A DNA stretch of 64,000 bases from contig CM030862.1 in the NCBI GenBank assembly GCA_018105865.1, positions 9,013,806-9,077,805 of the forward strand, read 5' to 3'. Position 1 is the first letter of the stretch. The number at the start of each line of letters is the position of its first letter. Source of the stretch: Metaphire vulgaris (lineage: Eukaryota > Annelida > Clitellata > Crassiclitellata > Megascolecidae). The notes under the pieces are model-generated. The model did not search any database, had not been told where the DNA came from, and saw only the letters and a program-made list of their open reading frames with translations. This document shows, piece by piece, positions 1-61,654 of the stretch. The position numbers and the translations under genes are program-made.

Positions 1-242
1 AGTGGCAGAAAGTTCATTTGATTAGGGAAGTTCGTCATAGTTTTGCAAGTTTATATCAAGAGGTCATGCAGTTGAGATAGCATATTCATTATTATAGCAC
101 CAATTAGATATCATTTATGCAAACTTTAGCAAATTTAATCTCATCATCGTCATTGTTACTTTTTGCCAGTTCATTAGCGGCAATAGCTAGGCATGAAATT
201 TATCCATTTATCTTTTCCATTGTTAATCTCTTTCCATTGATT

Positions 243-318
243 AGATATTTTCAAAGTCTTCTTTGATGTTATCCATCCACTTTTCCTGGGCCTTCCTCTT
301 CCTCTCTTACCTTACCAT
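243..318 (-). mobile_element. LINE reverse-transcriptase C-terminal fragment
   Basis: In two minus-strand frames it reads RGRGRPRK and KWMDNIKEDFENI followed by a stop. This is the usual C-terminal end of many LINE reverse-transcriptase ORFs (GRP.KRWMDNIKED). A short, frame-broken relic downstream of vav exon 17. Confidence 0.6.
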
Positions 319-652
319 TATTTGACATAGTAAAATAATTTTGTATACATTTGATTGTATTGTGTGATTTATGAAGAAGATCTGTTGTCTTTCATTCTCA
401 AGGAAGTTTATTTCATATTTACCAATCTTATTGCTCATAATTCACTGACAGCCATCACTATGCTATACTAAACGTCCGCTCTCAATGCATAAAAGTTGAA
501 AATACTGTCAACATTCTTTTGAATATAGTGTGATCCATGTCTAAATGTAAATGATAACTCATTTACAGAATTTCAATTATTATAGGTCATTTAGCAAAAT
601 GTGATTTGACTAACGAAAATTAAATTTTGAAACGGACATCTGTCTTACTTAC

Positions 653-29324
<28,672 letters not shown>

Positions 29325-29716
29325 CTAGAAATCATCAATTATCCACGAGATTGTCATTTTCACTTAACTACACAGAACCACACAGGGCAGACCCTACTGA
29401 ACCACTTTGTATCATGACATTTGTACCATGCCTGTTATTATAATTATTGTTATTATTAAAAACAATGTCATAGAATGCAACAGCAATAGTCTGTAGGCCT
29501 GGAAGCAACTCCCAATAGCCAACTTTCTCCAGGTCTAAACCTGTCATGAATCAAAAATATTATGAGCATAAACAGAATTGCATAATATATTAGAGTCAAC
29601 TTAGCAATTAAAGTGCTTCTATACAGTGGTGTAGCACTAGTTAATGTGTTCTGTCAACGTCTCGTTTTTACATTACCAGAGCATTACCGGTACTACATGG
29701 TCAGAGAGAGATAGAG

Positions 29717-29851
29717 CAGCGGTGGTTCTCAGGTACCCCTGCTGCGCGGCCCACGCTTGAATTTTTTAAAATTTTGCGGCCCACCTGTTAAATTAAACAG
29801 TGGCGTCATACAGTATAGATCAAGTGTTTTAAAAGATGATGATCTTTTCCC

Positions 29852-29902
<51 letters not shown>

Positions 29903-30143
29903 CTTGTCAGACTTTTCAGGACGTTAAAGAAGCACCAGCAATGCCTTCGAGAGGGCCACCACCCACTCAATGTACAGTCTACAAGCATCGAAAATGGAAG
30001 GGAAATCTTTGACGACTTTCTCTGCCGACCTTATATGCTTCATTTATATACTTGTTTTTTCTGTTTTGAGACTTCAGCGGAGCCCACAAGGCTGTCTCTC
30101 GCGGCCCACCTTTGGGCCGCGGCGTCGGGTTTGAGAACCGCCG
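29717..30143. mobile_element. hAT (Charlie-like) non-autonomous element with (TA)n insert
   Basis: Ends CGGTGGTTCTCAGG and TTTGAGAACCGCCG, with repeated GCGGCCCACCT inside. Exact 8-bp duplication AGATAGAG at 29709-29716 and 30144-30151. Confidence 0.87.
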
Positions 30144-30580
30144 AGATAGAGACGCCGAGATAGAGACGTCAATGTCAATGCTACTGACCACATAAATAGC
30201 TACACGGATTCTCGTGACTAATGTCCTGAAATTCGTCTTATGTACCATAGATGTGCCTTTTACAGCAAAAAATATAATTATTATTTAATAAATTAATAAT
30301 ACTAACTTGAAAGAGCAATGTTGTACGGTAAAGTAGTTCCCTCTATACGTATATACGTTATTATAACAACTTCCTGGTTGGAAAAATCCGTCGAATATGC
30401 AATAGCCGGTCCTTTCGTAAGTATAATATCTCCGTTAAAATCATTCAAGCGAGTTAACCTTAAAACAGTCTCGGCTTCTTCTACTGAGACCCGCTACGTT
30501 CAAGACTGCAGTGAGTGCAGTCTGCAAATATTGGCGCATGGCCTTGGGAATTGCCGGCCGCTAGGTGTCACTAGTGTCGA

Positions 30581-30754
30581 CCAGGGTGCGATTTGTGACC
30601 TGGAGCAGTAGGGGGAATATGTCGAGCTTCGGGGGGATGTAGTTGTTGGGAAATGTAGCAGTGGGGGGATGTAGTGATGAGGAATGTAGCAGTAGGGGGG
30701 ATGCAGTTGGGCAGTGGGGAATATTCTCCCTTCCCCCTCGCAAATCGCGCCTGG
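30581..30754. mobile_element. MITE with CCAGGGTGCGATTTG ends, copy 1
   Basis: Left CCAGGGTGCGATTTGTGACC TGG, right CAAATCGCGCCTGG. G-rich body with repeated GGGGATGTAG. Also at 58335-58504, and a partial copy at 61438-61540. Confidence 0.8.
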
Positions 30755-31400
30755 TGTCTGAACCTGAACCTCGCGCGCCGGGAAGTTCTCCGTCTGTCAA
30801 CAATTATAGGTCTGATCCAGGGTTTAATCTAGGTCGTTTCCGGGAGAAATTGCCCTTTCCCGCTCCCCCTGAAAATTTGAAATTCTCCCCGGAAATTTTG
30901 GCATACTTTATCAGCTTACAGCGCTCCCCTAAGTCCCCCCTCCTCCCCCTAGTTGACTTCCCCGACCTTGTCAGTTCTGCCCCCTCCCCCCACCACCCGG
31001 AGTCCAGGAGTCTAGATTAGTCACTGGTCTGACCCGCCAACCGCTGGTTTGCCGCCAACTTTCATTAACAGTGCGAGATAGAGATAGTCAGACTGACTTG
31101 GGCGGTGAAAATCTAGCACTAAACCTACGACGCGAATGTCTCTTTATAAATTCCACGCCGAGGCAAAGTTGTCGTGACTTGTATAACGCTCTTTTGATGC
31201 GACCTTTTCTTCAGACCTCATTCAAGCTGCTCATAAGCGTAACGCACCAGCTAGACATCTACCCGAAACCGAGCAAACCACCTTGCTAGCCCGCTCAGTT
31301 TTACAGAATGAGCCTCGAAGACTCAGTTGGTAGAAGCTCTGTCTTGTATGAATGAGCACTCTTAGCATGGTTTAAAGTGTCTTAGGAGGCATTGCTACCT

Positions 31401-31500
31401 NNNNNNNNNNNNNNNNNNNNNNNNNNNNNNNNNNNNNNNNNNNNNNNNNNNNNNNNNNNNNNNNNNNNNNNNNNNNNNNNNNNNNNNNNNNNNNNNNNNN
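31401..31500. other. Assembly gap (100 N)
   Basis: Exactly 100 Ns, a scaffold placeholder. It truncates a family-B SINE (AGCATGGTTTAAAGTGTCTTAGGAGGC). Confidence 0.99.
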
Positions 31501-31772
31501 GTGGCAATCGATCTTTCAACGCGTCTCGTCTGAAAATATTTGCCTACAGAGCAGTTCTGAGCTCTTTAACGTATGGCCAGAAGAGAACGGTAACGCCACG
31601 GAAATGCAAATTACAGTAGGTCTATGTTCATTCTTATCCAGTTGAAATATTGCATGCATATTGTTGTTATTGAACGTTGTCAAGGAAAAGAGGTCATGTT
31701 GAATTGATTACTTATTGTTGAAAAAAGTTTGAGTTAAAAAAGATTTTGCTCTTCTTTCATTACTTTGGTTTG

Positions 31773-31775
<3 letters not shown>

Positions 31776-31822
<47 letters not shown>
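31776..31822. repeat. (TA)n microsatellite
   Basis: About 46 bp of pure TA. Confidence 0.95.
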
Positions 31823-31824
<2 letters not shown>

Positions 31825-31829
31825 CTGTT

Positions 31830-32085
31830 TTGTGACAAATTGGTAGCAGCTATATAATAGGACGAGATGAAGAACTATAAAGACCATATTAGAGTTTAAA
31901 AACCCACGGCTTCGTGCCAATGCCCCTGTGGTCCTCACCGCGGAATTCTCATATTTTAAAGAATCTTCAAGTGTAGGAATTTTCTCTGGATAGTATCGAC
32001 GCGTAACAGATATTTTTCCTCTTGCTTTTAGTTGTAGCAGCGTTAATGTGTTTTTAATATGTTCGTTCATAGGGCCTATATATGT
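31830..32085 (-). CDS. Unrecognised ORF, possible single-pass membrane peptide
   Basis: Open from GTG at 32100; the first in-frame ATG follows at about 32067. The peptide has a basic N-terminal half (KARGKISVTRRYYPEKIP) and a hydrophobic stretch (MVFIVLHLVLLYSCYQF), then runs into the (TA)n tract. No family recognised and no splice context that convinces. Probably chance. Confidence 0.12.
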
Positions 32086-32222
32086 TCTTACGTTTTCCAC
32101 TTTTCGTAATCCACAATATCTGAACTGTATGATGATATGTTGGTGAGTTTGCGTTTTACTGCCAGTAGCTCTGCCAAATAGGCCTATATTTCGCAGACTT
32201 GTAAACGCAAACGCAGACCTAC

Positions 32223-32418
32223 CAGGGGCGTAACGACGGGGGTATATATATCGGTATATATACCGGATTATACCCCAAAATCAGTCTACCTTAAAGTTTT
32301 TTATGTGATCTACATGTGGTTACATGTGGTTTATATGGTTTATGTGAGTTCTAGTTCAGATTTATACCCACCCAAAATGTGTATACCCTCCCAAATCAAA
32401 TTCCTGGCTACGCCCCTG
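32223..32418. mobile_element. MITE, CAGGGGCGTAGC family, copy 2
   Basis: Ends CAGGGGCGTAACGACGGGG and CTGGCTACGCCCCTG. Exact 8-bp duplication AGACCTAC. Confidence 0.9.
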
Positions 32419-33307
32419 AGACCTACAAAGTTATATCGAGTGCTTTTCTTACTAATAATTCGTAAACGTATTTTAACGCTCCGTAACAGTGTACAATAAC
32501 GTATAAGCGTATAACATGTTTAATACCAGGTCTATTTGATTCAGGTTATGAAAGTCGTGTTGAATGTAAATTCTAATTCGTCTAACTTTCTTACAGATTC
32601 GATAAGTATTTCTACAATATTTTTGCATATTATCTAAACCCAACTACATACAGTACAATTACAACGCAAAAACAGTAATCAGCCTTCTATCTATCAACAA
32701 AAGTCCACGCTCTAAGAAAGTTCTACATGCTTGTGGTGATCTGGCAGCCATAGGGGAAAACGCAAGAGGCAAGGCATATAGGCCTACAAGGGGAAGGATA
32801 CGTCTAAAATATCTGGCAGTTTTACTTTTGAGACATTAGAAGATGGATTATACAGATGACGCCGATGAAATAATTTAATGTCCCTGATTTGGAAAAAGAA
32901 ATATACTTAGTTCTTCAATAGGGATGGGGAAGGGGTGCAGTGGTACTGGTAAGCCTACAAGGGTTCATTTTTCTCGTTAGATTCTAACCTACGTGCAACA
33001 AACATAGGAGTAATCTTCAATCTTCTGCTGGGATCGAGGCCCTTCACTTTTTGAGAGGCTACAGTAGGCTATGGAAGGGGAAAGGTGTAGGAGTCCCCCT
33101 CCACTTTTCCATCCAAGTTAACGCCTATAGAGTTCCTGCATCGCCGTACCTCTTCCTTCGAAAACCCCATTTCCATCGCCGTCTTTCTGTATGATCTTCC
33201 ATTAGTTTTAGCAGGAATGTATCAGTGCAATGTTTTGAGCGTTGACAATTTAAAAATTTGCATTTTGAAACAAGAAACCGAGCTGTTGCAAAGTTAACTG
33301 TTTCAGT

Positions 33308-33463
33308 CAGGGTTGGAGTTGCCGCGGGGTTGGGGGTTGACCCCCCCCCCAGCTAACTTTGCAACCCTCCCAAAAAATCGCATATCGGGTACATGCAGTT
33401 TCTGTCATTCATTGAATTTCAGTCCTCAACCCCCGCAGCTCAAATTTCACAACTCCAACACTG
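33308..33463. mobile_element. hAT-like MITE with CAGGGTTGGAGTTG ends
   Basis: Ends CAGGGTTGGAGTTG and CAACTCCAACACTG; exact 8-bp duplication GTTTCAGT (33300-33307, 33464-33471). Confidence 0.9.
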
Positions 33464-33709
33464 GTTTCAGTGCATATTCGCCAGCACGCTTTTCCGATTA
33501 CGGCTGTCATACCGCCACGTAGCACCTAAAAGCAGTTCCGTATGCCTAATTTAATTTCTAAGAGCTATTGCAATCGCATTTCTACATAGATCTAAAAGGC
33601 ACGTCAGGCCAAAAATTCTGAATATTTAACTGATTAAATTTCTGTTGATTCAAATATTCTTCGATATCTTGGTAACGACCAGGCGTAACTTCCCGTAACA
33701 AGAGGGCGC

Positions 33710-54956
<21,247 letters not shown>

Positions 54957-55115
54957 CTTTGACAACGATTTATTATATTTATTTATTTATTTATTTATAA
55001 ATAAATCTCTATCTATACGGACGATACAACTCTCTCTCGCGCGCCGGTCTTACCGCTGCTGCCAACTTCCTCTCTCTGCGCAAAAAGAAGCGATCCAGCT
55101 GTGCCGCTGACGGGG

Positions 55116-55123
55116 TCTTATAG
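55116..55123 (-). promoter_or_regulatory. TATA box of the intermediate-filament gene
   Basis: CTATAAGA on the minus strand, about 160 nt upstream of the ATG, in GC-rich sequence. With usual spacing, transcription would start near 55090, giving a 5' UTR of about 130 nt. Confidence 0.6.
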
Positions 55124-55145
55124 GCATGCAGTCCGGCCTTACCTG

Positions 55146-55157
55146 TGCGCAGGCGCA
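55146..55157. promoter_or_regulatory. NRF-1-like palindromic site
   Basis: TGCGCAGGCGCA lies about 25 nt upstream of the TATA box. It fits the nuclear respiratory factor 1 consensus. Only sequence resemblance supports it. Confidence 0.5.
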
Positions 55158-55196
55158 CGAGCCAAGCAAAGGCTCCGTTACGCTTTGCTTGGCTCG
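55158..55196. promoter_or_regulatory. Perfect 14-bp inverted repeat upstream of the intermediate-filament promoter
   Basis: CGAGCCAAGCAAAG at 55158-55171 is exactly complementary to 55183-55196, with an 11-nt spacer. It directly adjoins the NRF-1-like palindrome and the TATA box. It could be a bipartite protein-binding site or a hairpin. Confidence 0.7.
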
Positions 55197-55612
55197 ACCA
55201 AGCGGTTCAAGGAATTGCTGTTTACACCTGGCATAATAAGAAACAGTTCAAAACCGAGCGATTGTTGCTATACGTCAAATGCAATCACCACGGTTGAATG
55301 AACGCCGAACTATACGGCTGCAAATGAATTAGACCTAAACCTATCGCAATTAAAAGTGACTAATTTTTCAGGTATGCGCGCAGTTATTTATATGACAATT
55401 TTTCCTCACCTTTCTCCATAGGTACTTATTTCTTTTGCCCCTCCGCCCCCCGGCCTACCACTCCCCAACTGAAATTTTTACCTCGAATAGGCCTACTCAA
55501 GTACGTTTTTTTGCGTACAACATACATCAACACAAATGATTTCATTTGCCCTGTTCAGAGTCGGTTCTACAAAGTCCAAGTTATTGAAGTTATCAGTCAC
55601 CAACTATTTTTG

Positions 55613-55616
<4 letters not shown>

Positions 55617-55683
<67 letters not shown>
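55617..55683. repeat. (TA)n microsatellite
   Basis: About 66 bp of pure TA, upstream of the filament gene. Confidence 0.95.
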
Positions 55684-55689
<6 letters not shown>

Positions 55690-55749
55690 CAATAGTACAG
55701 TGTATATACAATTATATACTTATAGAATGTATGGTCAACGTCAACTGGT

Positions 55750-58130
55750 GTAATGAATATTTGAGATCGTCTTTTGCAAGAAAATTCATTATTTTTGTTG
55801 CCTGTTGAAGACGCATCCGTTTCTTAAACGACAAAACGAATGGTTAATATTAATTATATAATTATGAATGAATCTCAGCTATTGCGCAAGGTTCACCGCC
55901 TAGAGATGAACCATACATAGATAGCCATCTCTATAATATAATGGATTCGACTCCTAAGACAGACGCCAAGTCCAATGACGCGAGGTTGAATTTGACACTT
56001 TACCTGCAATTTATGCAATAGTGTGAACTTTAAGTTCTTTTCTCTATATATAGAACAGTGCGTCTCAACCTGTGTGCCGCGGCACACAAGTGTGCCGCAG
56101 CAACTTTAGAAGTGATCCGCGGCAAAATGTCGGAAATTTTTTTTCTTAGACCTAGAATCTGATTTAACAGCTAATGCAAATAAGTTGACGACCTCTTTTT
56201 GTCTGTCGTCTTGGGAAAATGAAGAGATCACGACCACAGATACAGGTATGAGGTTTTCTGCTTGTCGGCTGCAGGCTGCACGTGTGCCGTTGACTGTATG
56301 TTTCTTGGATAGCGTGCCGTGGCTGGAAAAAGTACTTGTGAAGCACTGCTCTGGAATTTCAGTGACTGGCAGGAAAATTTGTTGCCAAGTCGCCGTTTTC
56401 CTATATGAGCATCTTTGGATCCTCTCTCTCTGGGAATGTGTCGACTTCTTCCATTCGGGCCTCGGTTGTCACCAGGTAAAGCGAAAAGATGCATCTGCAG
56501 TTTTAATCTTGTGTGAAATATGCCGTGGTTTGTTAATTAAATATTTTTAACCAAGGACGCAAGATATCCCATATATGCGTCCCTGCCAGAGTAACGTCTA
56601 TTGTTCCCGAAAACCCTTATAAACGTGAAAAATACAGTCTGTATAGACAACAATTGTTAAGTCGAACAATTGTTGTTAAGTTGGCTCTCAAATTTTAGTT
56701 AGTCAGACTGACTGACCGCCAATGCTCAGGCGCACTTAACGACATAAGATCCCTGCGACAAACAAGAAGGCAGATGGAGTAAGAGATACAATCACACGTA
56801 CCTACAAGACAACAGACGCTTAGATTCAATCAGACTCGAAGAGACACACCAAAGCACACACACACACGCGCGCAGAGGATATGTCTTCAACCTGACTGCT
56901 AAGAAAATCGCCGTCTACGGGCGTCTGTGGAGCAGTTCTACGAGAGCGTGAGACTTCAAAGCCCTCCGCATTTCTACACAATGGCTACACCGACTGCTTT
57001 GAACATGCTGTAAAAATATCGACATGGGCTTCTCGCCATTCTTGGCGAACGCTCACAATACTCACTACACCCACGCTGTTATATGAGCTAACATAGGTCT
57101 TCGGAGTAGACGTAAAAACTCATGAATAGCCCCCGCTGTCAAGTAGCACTTAAATTCTGAGCATGACATGAGCGATATATAGGCCTATATATATACACGG
57201 GCGTTCGTGAATTTCGTCTCTAGCTAATTAATAATTCTTGTAATGGTTAGGGGCCTATATACTCGCGGCATAGACGAAGCATTGTCGAGATAACAGATCG
57301 GCCGAAGAGACGTTTTTGAAAGGTCGTGGCATGAGAGATGGAAGACACGTCATGACTATGACCTGTGATTTCAGTTGTATTGTCTGACTTATAACGAAGT
57401 GCATTGTAATTTTCCTTCGTGCGGAGCTCATATGCACGTATATGATTTATCGGCTTCGTATACAGTCGAGAGAGCTTTCATTATTCATAAACAGTTTTTT
57501 CTTTACAAAAGACCAACGACAAACTTGGTGTCTGATTTCAGACTTGATCGCTCTAAGACCTCACAGTAAATCTTGGCATATATCAAACTTTGCTGTCTAA
57601 CAGACTCAGCAATGTATAAAGTATACCTAGGGCATGGCAGGTAGTGCATGCAGGTGCCTGGGCGCCACTTGAAGGGGGCGTCAAAAAAAACTGTCATCTT
57701 GTCCTATGCAGCGTAAAAAGAAAAGAAACTATTAGAACTGATTGAGTTTTCTACAATTTTCTTGTGACGGACCGCTTCTAACGGACTCAGCACTGGATTT
57801 CTGCACGGCAGCGAGTTTTTTCTTCCATGATCCGAGCGGATTTTTAACATCGTCACCTTCGGACCTTCGTTGACATGTCAGCGTTGCTAAAGCGCTTTTG
57901 ATTTTGATATTTAACTATGTTGCAGTGCTACATAAATTGTCCTGTATTACTCATTTGAGCACATCATATAGACCAGTTCGCGTCAACATAAACAAGAAAA
58001 GTGTATCTGTAGTTTTAATAATAATTGTGTCAATAAAATGGCATGATTTGTTAATTAATAGATCTGTTAACCTGCTGATTTAATTTTCCGACTCCCCTGC
58101 CGTGGTCTCCAAATGCCCAAGCTACGGCCC
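55750..58130. other. Intergenic sequence upstream of the filament gene
   Basis: No gene recognised. A hAT-like piece at about 56055-56345 has ends CAGTGCGTCTCAACCTGTGTG and GTACTTGTGAAGCACTG with TGTGCCG repeats. The rest is unique-looking AT-rich DNA. Confidence 0.45.
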
Positions 58131-58134
58131 CGAG

Positions 58135-58290
58135 CAGTGGCGGCTCCACCGGGGGGGCAGGGGGGCCGTGCCCCCACTATTGAGAGCCTGCCCCCCCAGT
58201 GGCCCCCAGTTGGGACCCTCTTAATGCTAACATTAAACAACAAATGGTTGGCCCCCATGATTAGTTGCCACCCCAACGCTCCCTCCACTG
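58135..58290 (+). mobile_element. hAT-like MITE, CAGTGGCGGCTCC family, copy 4
   Basis: Starts CAGTGGCGGCTCCACCGGGG and ends CCCCAACGCTCCCTCCACTG. Shares the AACAAATGGTTGGCCCC stretch with the other copies (inverted orientation inside). Confidence 0.7.
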
Positions 58291-58334
58291 ACCTGGAGCA
58301 GTGGGCAGTGCAACATGTCTAGCAACGTCCTGGC

Positions 58335-58504
58335 CAGGGTGCGATTTCTGACCTGGAGCAGTGGTGGAGGGACATGTCGAGCTTGGGGATTTGTTGGGGA
58401 AATGTAACAGTGGGGGTGTAGCTGGGGGGATGTAGCAGTAGGGGGTGTAGTTGGGCAGTGGGGGAGGAAGATTCCTCTCCTTCCCCCCTACAAATCGCGC
58501 CCTG
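58335..58504. mobile_element. MITE with CCAGGGTGCGATTTC ends, copy 2
   Basis: Ends CCAGGGTGCGATTTC and CAAATCGCGCCCTGG; flanks GTCCTGGC/GTCCTGAC (7 of 8). Confidence 0.8.
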
Positions 58505-58771
58505 GTCCTGACGTTACTACTCATATGACTTTCAACTGCACTGACGCTCCAACTGACCAGGAGTGATGTGCCTATCATCACTGATGCCACGACCTTGAAA
58601 CATTGACACGTAGCAGCGTTCTACTGTACTTGGTCTCCCGGTTAGTCAATCTAGTCGACTGCGATCAGTTATGAATTTTCTGTCCGACTTATCTTTGGCT
58701 GCCATTAGATTGATCATACTACACCCTTTCTTAAATGATAATATTGCGCTGGTTTCTCGAAGTGATGTATG

Positions 58772-58971
58772 CAGGGGCGCCGCTAGGGGGTGGGGTGGGT
58801 CCGCGGGTCCTGGCCCACCCAGCCTCGGGCAGGGCCACACAAGCAAATCGTGCAAATCCGCAGAGAAATTTTTATTTTGGGGAGGGGAGGGGAAGGGGTA
58901 GTCTGAGCCGGGTCCTGGTTGCGTAGATTGCATTAGACCCACCCAGCCAACAAAACTCAGCGCCGCCCCTG
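58772..58971. mobile_element. hAT-like MITE with CAGGGGCGCCGCTAG ends
   Basis: Ends CAGGGGCGCCGCTAG and CAGCGCCGCCCCTG; exact 8-bp duplication GATGTATG. Confidence 0.92.
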
Positions 58972-59082
58972 GATGTATGCAATGAATTCCGGAATCTGTT
59001 GATTTGAAAACAAATAGCCACTGCAACTGACAGTGACGAGTACGAGGGACATCAACAAAAGAGATTTCTGCCCAAGCTTAGA

Positions 59083-59556
59083 GTGAAATGGCTACAAAGT
59101 CGATCGCGAGATGAACCGTGTCTTAAGATAACTGGTTCTTTGTATCGCAAGTTTTATAGACGACAAAAATATTATAAAATCGATCATCTGTATGATTTTA
59201 ACCAATGCGAGGACTATTCTTACAGTAGCTGCGTAGATATGCAAAACTTTCAGTTGAGTTATGAAACACTCGAATTAGAATCAGATTTTCTTGATTCTCT
59301 GTCGTCATTGCGTCAAATCGTGAAAGGATTGTCAATTCTGTCCGTCTCAATGTTATTCTACAACGCTCGAAATGCAACACTCCTCAGCCATTTCAAACCG
59401 CACATTATACTGAACACAGTCTTTCACAAATCTACTCTCTATCATAAAAAATTCAAAAGATTGCAAAGTTTTGACATAAAGCAACAATTAAGCAATTCCG
59501 ATTCTCTCCTTTATATGAACCATTCGATCTATCAAATCTATAGCGCCATTATATAA
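59083..59556 (+). CDS. Unrecognised 157-codon ORF
   Basis: An uninterrupted ORF with ordinary composition, unlike the microsatellite ORFs. It begins MKWLQSRSRDEPCLKITGSL and is rich in Tyr, Ser, Leu and Lys (YRKFYRRQKYYKIDHLYD). No domain, signal peptide or membrane helix recognised. The ATG context is unremarkable; no splice sites were identified. It lies between a MITE (ends 58971) and a LINE scrap (59575). It could be an orphan single-exon gene, an exon, or chance. Confidence 0.25.
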   Translation: MKWLQSRSRDEPCLKITGSLYRKFYRRQKYYKIDHLYDFNQCEDYSYSSCVDMQNFQLSYETLELESDFLDSLSSLRQIVKGLSILSVSMLFYNARNATLLSHFKPHIILNTVFHKSTLYHKKFKRLQSFDIKQQLSNSDSLLYMNHSIYQIYSAII

Positions 59557-59574
59557 TTATGCCTATGGCATATA

Positions 59575-59640
59575 ATTCCACTATATAAGTCATTAGTAAG
59601 GCCTCATCTAGAATACTGTGTTCAGTTCTGGGGGGCGTAG
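59575..59640 (+). mobile_element. LINE reverse-transcriptase scrap
   Basis: It reads YKSLVRPHLEYCVQFWG, a typical LINE motif also present at 18658 (YKSLVRPI). Confidence 0.75.
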
Positions 59641-59897
59641 GCTAATTTATAAAAATTTAGCTTTTTCTCCCGCGATTTTTCCGTCCTCGATCCCCTTATG
59701 TCCTGCCCGGTGTTCCTGTGACCAACCAACCGATATTTGATGATTGTGTGCGGTTGCTCTGTCAGGTATTTATTATAGAGGCACTTCTTGGTAGGCAGCT
59801 ACAGTACAGCTTCACTGTTTAGCGCCGCTAATATGGGCCTAGCATGTCAAAGCACGGTGAACCTTGGTACATTACTCAGACCAGTTGAACTTCCACT

Positions 59898-60473
59898 CAG
59901 GGTTATTTCTAGGATTGTGAATTTGGGAGTGTCGAGAAAATCTGGAGGTCTGGGGGTGTCGGAGTTTGGAAGCCTCTTCCCAAAAAGTCTGACAAGCAAA
60001 AAAAGGTCGTCTCAGCATAAAAGTTAGGGGGTGTCCTTCTCCATTGGGGAGTCAGAGCTAATTAATATGCATTTTGTATGCATACCATTGTCATATTACC
60101 AAATTGGGAGGGTGTCGACCTCAAATTGGGGAATGTTGAGGGGTGTTATTGGGTGTACAAATATCCATGTTTCCACTCCGTGCTGGCGGACATGTGACTG
60201 CGTGAAAAATAAAATCTCTGACAACCCGGGTATTGAGAGTAGGCAAAACGTCTATTATCCAGACAGTCAGATTGTGTTGGACACGGAGCAGGGATTTTGT
60301 ACACCCCCACCCCTAACACCCTTCAACACCCACCCCCTCCCCAATCTGAGACCAGAAACCCCACACCCTCCAATTTGAGCCAGGGATGACCTTTTTGCTT
60401 GTCAGACTTTTTCGGCAGGTGAACCCCAGAAAATACCGACTCCCCCAAATTGAGAATCCTATAAATAATCCTG
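59898..60473. mobile_element. 576-bp TIR element
   Basis: The outer 37 bp are inverted with a few mismatches (CAGGGTTATTTCTAGGATTG and its partner ending AATCCTG). Inner inverted blocks AGTCTGACAAGCAAAAA and TTTTTGCTTGTCAGACT follow. Non-coding and rich in GGGGGTGT. Confidence 0.8.
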
Positions 60474-60754
60474 ACACAGAGTAAAGTCATATCACGCAAG
60501 CTCTATTAGTTTAGTGTCCATTCGATAGGTGGCACCAGTTCGGTGAAAATAATCTCGACTAATCGTTATCAAGTCTAACACTGCAATGGATGTCGGGGAT
60601 TCGAATTAACAAATGTCATAACCAAGCGACATAAATTGCCAGACCGACAATGAACTTTGTCATCTTATAATTATATATATTGCTACATTTATCCAGGTGT
60701 GTGACCTTTATCCAGGTGAGTCACCTCCAGAGAGCATCGCTCCTACATGACATG

Positions 60755-60887
<133 letters not shown>

Positions 60888-60896
60888 ATTAATTAC

Positions 60897-61112
60897 ATGT
60901 CTCAACATAAAAACATGAAGGGTCATGCGACCCGAGTGACCGGCAGCAGTGTGATCGACAATATTTCGGTCGAGCTTCTGCCGTCGGTGGCTGATCGTCT
61001 GGATCAGACCAAGTTTCTGATGGTGCTGAAGAATCTGCAGCGACATGGGAATCGTCGATCCGTATCCTCCATGCGACATCAAGGGGATGCTACACCGCTC
61101 AGTAGGGCATAA
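60897..61112 (+). CDS. Unrecognised short ORF after (AAT)n
   Basis: 72 codons: HATRVTGSSVIDNISVELLP, SVADRLDQTKFLMVLKNLQR. It has coding-like, GC-richer composition (CTGCCGTCGGTGGCTG) than its surroundings. Could be an exon or a retroelement end; no family recognised. Confidence 0.25.
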   Translation: MSQHKNMKGHATRVTGSSVIDNISVELLPSVADRLDQTKFLMVLKNLQRHGNRRSVSSMRHQGDATPLSRA

Positions 61113-61363
61113 AACCGACCTAAAACAATAAGACAGCAAAGCACTTTTAACCTTTTAACCTCAGTCACTGGTTGAAAAACAGTGCTGAGGAGAGCCAATT
61201 GTTGACATTGATCTGTTGGAGGTAGGAGTCTGAGGTGCGGACAGCTATTTACCCAGCAATGCTCCAAAGACATCAACGAAAGCTGTCAGAAGAGACAGGC
61301 AGCAGTAAGAAACAAAGGGCAGAAACAGAAGGACAGAGACTTCTGTCCGAATAGCAGATCAGT

Positions 61364-61364
<1 letters not shown>

Positions 61365-61433
<69 letters not shown>
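61365..61433. repeat. (AAT)n microsatellite
   Basis: About 68 bp, followed by GGTGGATTTGACCTGGAGCA, a partial copy of the CCAGGGTGCGATTTG MITE. Confidence 0.9.
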
Positions 61434-61654
61434 TAGGGTGGATTTGACCTGGAGCAGTGGGCGCAATATGTCGAGCTTGGAGGGGACAGAGAAACTTGTA
61501 GAAGTGAGAGAAACTGGGGGATGTAATGGTTGGGGATGCAGCAGAAAAAAAAAAAGCAATAAAAAGCAGAACAGAACCTGGTGAGAGAAATGAGTGAGAA
61601 ATCTGAGACATAGATCTGAGGTAGTATAGGTGCTCGGTCTTTAGCATCTCTCGG

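Larger units (their letters stand above)
29325..33709. other. Intergenic region between vav and the intermediate-filament gene
   Basis: About 4.4 kb, partly GC-rich around 30480-31300. It holds two MITE/hAT elements, a short TIR element, a (TA)n tract, a 100-base gap and part of a family-B SINE. The vav promoter must lie here or in an upstream exon; no TATA box could be assigned. Confidence 0.6.

Noticed and set aside
54963..54965. TTG as start of the filament protein
   Set aside because: ATG at 54954-54956 is the normal eukaryotic start and gives a typical MSSSSS head.
56185..56550. 121-codon ORF as a host gene
   Set aside because: It overlaps a hAT-like element with TGTGCCG repeats; no conserved domain.
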